From assembly GCF_035582795.1 (NCBI RefSeq), contig NC_134365.1:210396387-210460386 (forward strand): a stretch of 64,000 bases of DNA, given 5' to 3'. This DNA is from Mycteria americana. Lineage: Eukaryota; Chordata; Aves; Ciconiiformes; Ciconiidae. The notes beneath the pieces are model-generated. The model saw only the letters and a list, made by a program, of their open reading frames with translations, did not search any database and was not told the origin of the DNA. Position 1 is the first letter of the stretch. The number at the start of each line of letters is the position of its first letter. The translations under genes and the position numbers were made by a program. Of this stretch, positions 60,901-64,000 are shown piece after piece.

Positions 60901-63900
60901 TGACACCATACCTGCTCAGCATAGCAATCCTGTTGTCAAGGGTACATTTTTCTGATTCTTATCCTAGCACGATGACTTTACTAAGAGGATTCATCTTCCT
61001 GATTTAAGATACATCAACAGAGATAAAAGCACACCCCCAGACAGAAGTTTAGCCCATCTCTTCCCATTTTGTAGAAGTACGTTAGATGCCTGATGTAGGC
61101 TGACATTTAGTTGGCTCACTGAAAGGGATGGATCCCATACAAGCAGATTGGGATTGAAACGTTTCTTTCCTTCGTACCGCTCTCTTGCTTTGCACAACTT
61201 CTAAAATTGTTCTCTAGTCCTGTAGTAGAGTGGTAGTTGGAAGTTGGTGCTAACTTATGTGCTTGCCTAAAGCAAAGCATTTTGCTCTTTTATTCACAGC
61301 ATTTGACGATGAAATAGTTTCTACGGATGTCTCCCGCTATATTGAAGATCCTGGCTTTGGGTACAAAGACTTTGCAAGGCGAGGAGAAGACCATCTGCCA
61401 ACTTTCAGAGCTCAGGTACCATCTCTTTAAAGTACATTCACTCGAAGAATGTTTGTATATCTCATTACAGAGCAAATAGCGTAAAGCGGTTGTAGTGGGG
61501 CATGTTTGTTGAATGCTCCTTTTCTTGCCCTCTTCGATTAAATAACTCGCAAGCTTCCATAAATCTACCTGAGATGAGTCTTTTACTATTTGTAGATCTC
61601 AGACAAGGGAATACTTAGCTTTCAGTCTTACTCCAATTATTACCAGAATTAATGTTTGAAAGCTGTAAAGCATATCACTAAATCTGGAATAACAGTGAAA
61701 GGTAGAAAAGAAAGAATTTCTTTTCCATCCCTCCAGATGTTGTAGAAAAAATCCACTGGAAGAACTCTTTATTTCTGTCGTTTTATCAAGTATTCTTTGT
61801 CCCGTGGTTATCAATACATAGATGTATATATGTCTGTGAGAACAATTTGGTGAGTATCGTTCTCATATATGCACCAAATCACTGTACTTTGAATGTCAGA
61901 AAAGAAAAGGAGTTCTTCAATATGATTACTGAAGTTTTAGGCTATATTTGAATATGTGTTTTTAGTGCTATTGCATGTACATTTTACCTGTACATTGTCT
62001 TACATACAGGCATCTTTTCCCATGACCACACTCATGAACTTCTTCATGATATATATAACAGGGATATTCTAGGTGGCTCTGTTCCAGCTTATAGAGTAGA
62101 TTAATCAGCAGTCTAGTAATAAATTGTAAGCAATAGAAGAAATCTTAAACCAAATCAGAGAACTTCAATCAAAAAAACAGTGGGTGCAGGAAAACTTCAT
62201 GGTCAGAAGATGTATCTAAGACTGTAAAATAAAGAATCCATGATCACTCTCAGGAAATGTATTTAGCTATATAGGAGTCTCTGCTGATCTGGATAATTTA
62301 CTCTGCGGTCTTTATATGAGCCTAAAGTAGGTAGATATTGCCAAAAAGAATAAGGCAGAGTCAGTGCCTGTAAATCAAACATTCTGCTTAACTACTTTAG
62401 GAGCAGCAGGCTGCCATGGAAAAAAGCTCTACAGAAGTTGAAATTGGAACTAAAACATCTCTGCTCTTAAATAAACAGGACAGCTTCTGGCCTACATTCA
62501 AAGGAGTCACCTTGAGAATTTAACTTTATTAGTATGTCCTACTCTTAAGCAGTTAGATGTATATACCCACAGCCTCCCAAATGCTGGTATTAATGCTATT
62601 TAAATTGCAGTAGCATCCCCAAACCCTGCAATAAATCCAATCCTTATTCTGATGAAACAAGACTGCCTTTGTCTCTGTGGGTTTAAATTTAGTAATAGAA
62701 AAAGGTATTCCATACCCAGGAGAATGTCTTGAAATTTTTTTTTCCCTTTTTCATTGTTAGTATGGATTAACTGCTGTTAGTAAACAGTGCTTTCCCACTC
62801 CTGAGGCTTCTGGTTTTCAGAGGCTTTTGTGATGCCCCAGGTATCCTGGACACCTTTACAGGGCTGGTAGGTATGGCATGTTTCTCAGAAGCCTTACGGT
62901 CTTTTGGACTGGCAGCTGGAGGCCAAATGTGATGTTGTGGTGCATTTCAGATGTCACTGAATGCCTCTGTTAGGCAGCTGAATATTTTCCTACGTACTCC
63001 TCCCCGCTATCCTAATCAGGGGGCCAGTCCAGTAGATGTGCTCTAAAGCGCCTGGGTGAGGACCCTTGCCCAGCAGTACCTTTTGAAAACAGCCAGACAC
63101 AGGAAGGACGTGGAGACGATGCCCTCGATTGTAAAGATGGCATCAGTGGTTGAATGATTGAACACTTGCCAAGGATGTGGGCAAACTAACGCGTTCTATA
63201 ACCTCAGTGTGGAGAGTGGTTGCACACCGCTCTGAAGCAGTGGTGTTCTCCACTGATGATGCCGTGCCACCACTCTGCAAAGATTTCCTATTCCTGATAT
63301 GAGCAGGCAAGCTTTTATCCTTCCACTCCAGGTGCTTGGCTAAGACCAAAGCAGCCTGGATTTTATTAGTTTGTTCAAGGACGGTTCAGCACTTTACCCA
63401 ATGAGTGTACATCCTGAGTGGGAAGTAAATACTCCATCTCTGCTCAGAGCTCAGCATCAAAGCCTTGAAGAGGAGCAAGTTTTTAAACTCACAGGCCCAT
63501 CCCACATAGAATGACGCTGGTCAGAGTGGCACAGCAGGCAGTGGAAAATTGCCTCAGCACTTCAAGAGAAGCTTGGGGTTTTTTCTCTTGTAGGCTAATG
63601 ATACCCAGCTGGAGGTGGGGTGTTGCGACATGATGTTCATTGCCAGGAGGCCTGGGGGAATGGAGTAGGTGATATGGATGAAGGATTCAAAATGAAAAAT
63701 TTTTGAAGAGAATAAAGTTATAACTAGACAACAAAAACTATTGAGCTATAGAGAGGATCAGATAGGGACTTCATTTCATTTGTACATTTATATATTTCCT
63801 TCTCTTCCTGCAGGACTATACTTGGGAAAATCATGGCTTTTCCCTTGTAAACAGGCTTTATTCTGATATTGGGCATCTCCTCGATGAGAAGTTTCGGATG

Positions 63901-64000
63901 GTATATAACCTCACGTATAACACTATGGCAACACATGAAGATGTTGATACAACTACGCTAAGAAGAGCTTTATTTAACTATGTCCACTGTATGTATGGAA
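24876..64000 (+). CDS. SESN3: Sestrin 3 gene, exons 1-8 (3' end outside window)
   Basis: Sestrins are cytoplasmic stress- and leucine-responsive proteins that bind GATOR2 and restrain mTORC1; SESN3 is a known FOXO-induced member. The coding join is 24876..24974, 48922..48987, 55615..55812, 56559..56741, 57130..57366, 58911..59058, 61300..61415, 63814..>64000, giving 411 full codons plus one base. Intron phases are 0,0,0,0,0,1,0 and every border is GT..AG. The product matches SESN3 rather than SESN1/2: it starts MNR, has VCGNCRKV near the N-terminus and carries [20 protein letters not shown] in exon 5. The alkylhydroperoxidase-like residues Cys128, Tyr130 and His135 are present (SESN2 Cys125/Tyr127/His132). 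Leucine-pocket equivalents Thr383, Thr386, Thr395 and Arg399 are present. Exons encoding the GATOR2-binding acidic loop and the C-terminus lie beyond the window. Assignment is by recalled family sequence, not a database search. Confidence 0.97.
25585..25607. repeat. Poly-C tract of 23
   Basis: An uninterrupted run of 23 C residues early in intron 1, preceded by an A-rich purine stretch. Length is likely to be polymorphic and error-prone in sequencing. Confidence 0.95.
26037..26058. repeat. Poly-T tract of 22
   Basis: An uninterrupted run of 22 T residues in intron 1, 430 bp after the poly-C tract. No retroposed gene or SINE body is seen beside it, so there is no reason to call it a SINE tail. 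Confidence 0.95.
29855..30085 (+). repeat. CR1/L3-superfamily LINE relic
   Basis: Translation of the start gives [15 protein letters not shown], matching the conserved CR1/L3 ORF2 C-terminal segment [15 protein letters not shown] of the younger element at 49.5 kb. Downstream come TTTAGGCTGGAAAA and GTGAGGTTCTGGAAGAG, in the same order as in CR1. Stops and indels show it is an old, dead copy. Confidence 0.65.
39880..39929. repeat. 25-bp tandem duplication
   Basis: Two adjacent 25-bp units, 39880-39904 and 39905-39929, differ at two positions. The first begins AACTGTTAATCAAGG and the second AACTGTTAGCCAAGG; both end in ACTTCTTTAA. The first copy has the HNF1-like half-site GTTAATC, changed in the second. 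Confidence 0.9.
41143..41192. repeat. 16-bp tandem repeat joined to a palindrome
   Basis: TATTGGTCTGTCTCAG (41143-41158) is followed by TATTGGACTGTCTCAG (41159-41174), one mismatch apart. The second unit runs into a perfect 9-bp inverted repeat, GTCCAAGTC (41174-41182), one A, GACTTGGAC (41184-41192). Confidence 0.9.
41841..41863. repeat. 11-bp perfect inverted repeat
   Basis: Arms TCTAGCAGTGA (41841-41851) and TCACTGCTAGA (41853-41863) are perfect complements around a single T. No transposon ends or flanking target duplication were recognised. Confidence 0.9.
47900..48110 (+). repeat. Old CR1-type LINE 3' relic
   Basis: The series AAGGGAAGTTCAGGTTAGAC ATTAGGAAAA, then AACCTCCCGCAGGGTCTTTA AGAGGAGGTTGGAC and GCTGGTCCTGCCCC follows the order of CR1/L3 3' ends. 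No complete ORF remains. It lies 0.8 kb before SESN3 exon 2. Confidence 0.7.
48922..48987 (+). CDS. SESN3: SESN3 coding exon 2 (66 nt)
   Basis: A 22-codon exon between ttttgcag and gtaagt, both phase 0. It encodes [20 protein letters not shown] followed by NE, matching the mammalian SESN3 segment ending [13 protein letters not shown]. It is too short to be found by ORF length and was located by its splice sites and peptide. It lies about 24 kb from exon 1 and 6.6 kb from exon 3. Confidence 0.95.
49563..49934 (+). pseudogene. CR1 ORF1 remnant, SGNH esterase-like C-terminus
   Basis: An open frame of about 124 CR1-derived codons ending in TAG at 49932-49934. It holds the end of the SGNH/GDSL esterase-like domain found in CR1 ORF1 proteins, including the DGIH block (49854-49865) near ...[14 protein letters not shown]. 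The upstream HVG block reads HVGGDEAA where CR1 copies usually have HVGTNDTA, so the conserved Asn is replaced. The N-terminal zinc-finger part is absent by truncation. An ATG at 49509 is probably host sequence and not the natural start. Confidence 0.8.
49991..52966 (+). pseudogene. CR1 ORF2, endonuclease-reverse transcriptase with one stop
   Basis: A single reading frame of 991 codons is open except for TGA at 50369-50371 (codon 127). The AP-like endonuclease spans roughly codons 70-285, with TNAHS (75-79), ITETWW (101-106), GDFN (206-209) and SDH (274-276). The stop falls between the second and third of these motifs. The reverse transcriptase has YLDFSKAFD (637-645), [11 protein letters not shown] (694-704) and FADD (725-728), so its catalytic aspartates are intact. 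The CR1 C-terminal region ends at EVLRDMV. A single C-to-T change in a CGA codon would explain the stop. The piece after the stop, with an internal ATG at 50450, still encodes 838 residues but lacks the first part of the endonuclease. Confidence 0.95.
53036..53059 (+). repeat. CR1 3'-terminal octamer repeats
   Basis: Two ATTCTGTG units (53036-53043, 53044-53051) and a diverged third (ATTTATTG) mark the 3' end of CR1. These short direct repeats are recognised in cis by the element's own reverse transcriptase. Confidence 0.9.
54271..54352. repeat. TAA/TAAA microsatellite
   Basis: An imperfect run of AAT/TAA and TAAA units, with GTAAATAAGGTAAATAATAA-like blocks repeated inside it. It is likely to vary in length between individuals. 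Confidence 0.9.
55615..55812 (+). CDS. SESN3: SESN3 coding exon 3
   Basis: This exon encodes residues 56-121, from [12 protein letters not shown] to [11 protein letters not shown]. It starts the conserved N-terminal helical sestrin domain. The acceptor is ttatttttaag and the donor is ATG/gtatgt, both phase 0. Met57 (55618) could serve as an internal start if transcription began in intron 2, but no separate promoter evidence is visible. Confidence 0.97.
55813..56558 (+). other. SESN3: SESN3 intron 3 (746 nt)
   Basis: Donor ATG/gtatgt and acceptor tattccag. About a third of the intron is a CR1 3' relic at 56125-56365. Nothing else was recognised. Confidence 0.9.
56125..56365 (+). repeat. CR1 3'-end relic in intron 3
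   Basis: Matches canonical CR1 3' ends: GGTGGACACTAGGAAAACAA TTTTTACC, then GATCTCCAGGGATGGAGATC and GGGTTTGGACCAGATCTC, ending with AGATTCTGCAATTC, a decayed octamer pair. Diverged relative to the element at 49.5 kb, so an older insertion. Confidence 0.9.
56559..56741 (+). CDS. SESN3: SESN3 coding exon 4 (active-site Cys exon)
   Basis: This exon encodes residues 122-182, [14 protein letters not shown] onward to LITKEHIQ. It holds the Cys128-Ser-Tyr130 pair and His135, which align with the SESN2 residues described as the alkylhydroperoxidase-like site. The helix that follows, with [16 protein letters not shown], is one of the most conserved blocks in sestrins. Acceptor tattccag, donor CAG/gtacct, phase 0 on both sides. 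Confidence 0.97.
56742..57129 (+). other. SESN3: SESN3 intron 4 (388 nt)
   Basis: Short AT-rich intron between CAG/gtacct and tcatttcag. No repeats or other features seen. Confidence 0.9.
57130..57366 (+). CDS. SESN3: SESN3 coding exon 5
   Basis: This exon encodes residues 183-261, [18 protein letters not shown] through [14 protein letters not shown]. It completes the N-terminal domain with [13 protein letters not shown] and enters the linker. Acceptor tcatttcag is standard. The donor GGG/gttagt is weaker than the other donors here, and the frame stays open past it to a TGA ending at 57540. Confidence 0.96.
57367..58910 (+). other. SESN3: SESN3 intron 5 (1.5 kb)
   Basis: Starts at the weaker donor gttagt. 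The exon 5 frame continues into it for 57 sense codons before TGA at 57538-57540. Near its end are two usable AG acceptors 21 nt apart (58888-58889 and 58909-58910). No repeats recognised. Confidence 0.88.
58911..59058 (+). CDS. SESN3: SESN3 coding exon 6 (acidic linker)
   Basis: This exon encodes residues 262-310 plus the first base of codon 311. It begins [18 protein letters not shown] and ends KESLLVING. The charged Glu/Lys/Arg-rich helix is the linker between the two sestrin domains. The chosen acceptor gtttttgcag aligns MADSLSELE with mammalian [10 protein letters not shown] second AG 21 nt upstream would add seven in-frame residues. The donor GGAG/gtattt gives phase 1, matching exon 7. 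Confidence 0.93.
59059..61299 (+). other. SESN3: SESN3 intron 6 (2.2 kb)
   Basis: A phase 1 intron from GGAG/gtattt to tattcacag. I looked for a short exon that could supply the extra linker residues seen in mammalian SESN3 and did not find a convincing one. Otherwise plain AT-rich DNA. Confidence 0.85.
61300..61415 (+). CDS. SESN3: SESN3 coding exon 7
   Basis: A 116-nt exon which, with the leftover base of exon 6, encodes residues 311-349. It begins [20 protein letters not shown] and ends with LPTFRAQ. Acceptor tattcacag and donor CAG/gtacca. From [14 protein letters not shown] onward it matches mammalian SESN3 closely. The residues before that are fewer than in mammals. Confidence 0.95.
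61416..63813 (+). other. SESN3: SESN3 intron 7 (2.4 kb)
   Basis: Phase 0 intron from CAG/gtacca to cctgcag. No repeat family, exon or RNA gene recognised. Confidence 0.88.
63814..64000 (+). CDS. SESN3: SESN3 coding exon 8, cut by window end
   Basis: This exon starts after cctgcag with [18 protein letters not shown] and runs to the last base, encoding residues 350-411 plus one base. It opens the C-terminal domain. The leucine-lid segment [19 protein letters not shown] carries equivalents of SESN2 Thr374, Thr377, Thr386 and Arg390. Partner residues Trp444 and Glu451 of SESN2 would lie downstream of the window. Confidence 0.97.

Overview
The window is vertebrate nuclear DNA, almost certainly from a bird. 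It has one widely spaced spliced gene, a CpG-island promoter, large introns and sparse repeats dominated by CR1 LINEs, with no operons or prokaryotic signals. The species cannot be named from the sequence.

The only host gene I can support is SESN3 (sestrin 3) on the + strand. Eight coding exons lie in the window: 24876-24974, 48922-48987, 55615-55812, 56559-56741, 57130-57366, 58911-59058, 61300-61415 and 63814 to beyond 64000. All joins keep frame with GT..AG borders and give 411 complete codons. The window ends inside exon 8, so roughly the last 80 residues are missing. Sestrins are leucine-regulated inhibitors of mTORC1 signalling with an N-terminal alkylhydroperoxidase-like fold. The Cys-x-Tyr-x4-His active-site set and part of the leucine pocket are visible.

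Layout: 1-23.8 kb is upstream intergenic DNA with no credible exon. It holds old repeat relics, including MIR/CORE-SINE-like pieces, an L3/CR1-like relic and copies of an unnamed old amniote repeat. From 23.9 to 25.5 kb is a CpG island with GC boxes and four inverted CCAAT boxes around the first exon. Intron 1 spans 25.0-48.9 kb, with homopolymer tracts, short tandem and inverted repeats and CR1/L3 relics. Intron 2 (49.0-55.6 kb) carries a 3.5 kb 5'-truncated CR1 LINE in sense orientation. Its second ORF is intact through endonuclease and reverse transcriptase apart from one in-frame TGA. From 55.6 to 64 kb, exons 3-8 are packed with introns of 0.4-2.4 kb.

No bacterial-type system, CRISPR array or new multigene system is present. 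The items most worth a second look are the nearly intact CR1, an in-frame 21-nt tandem acceptor at SESN3 exon 6, a shortened acidic-linker junction at exons 6/7 compared with mammals, and a possible strong-context uORF upstream of the SESN3 start.
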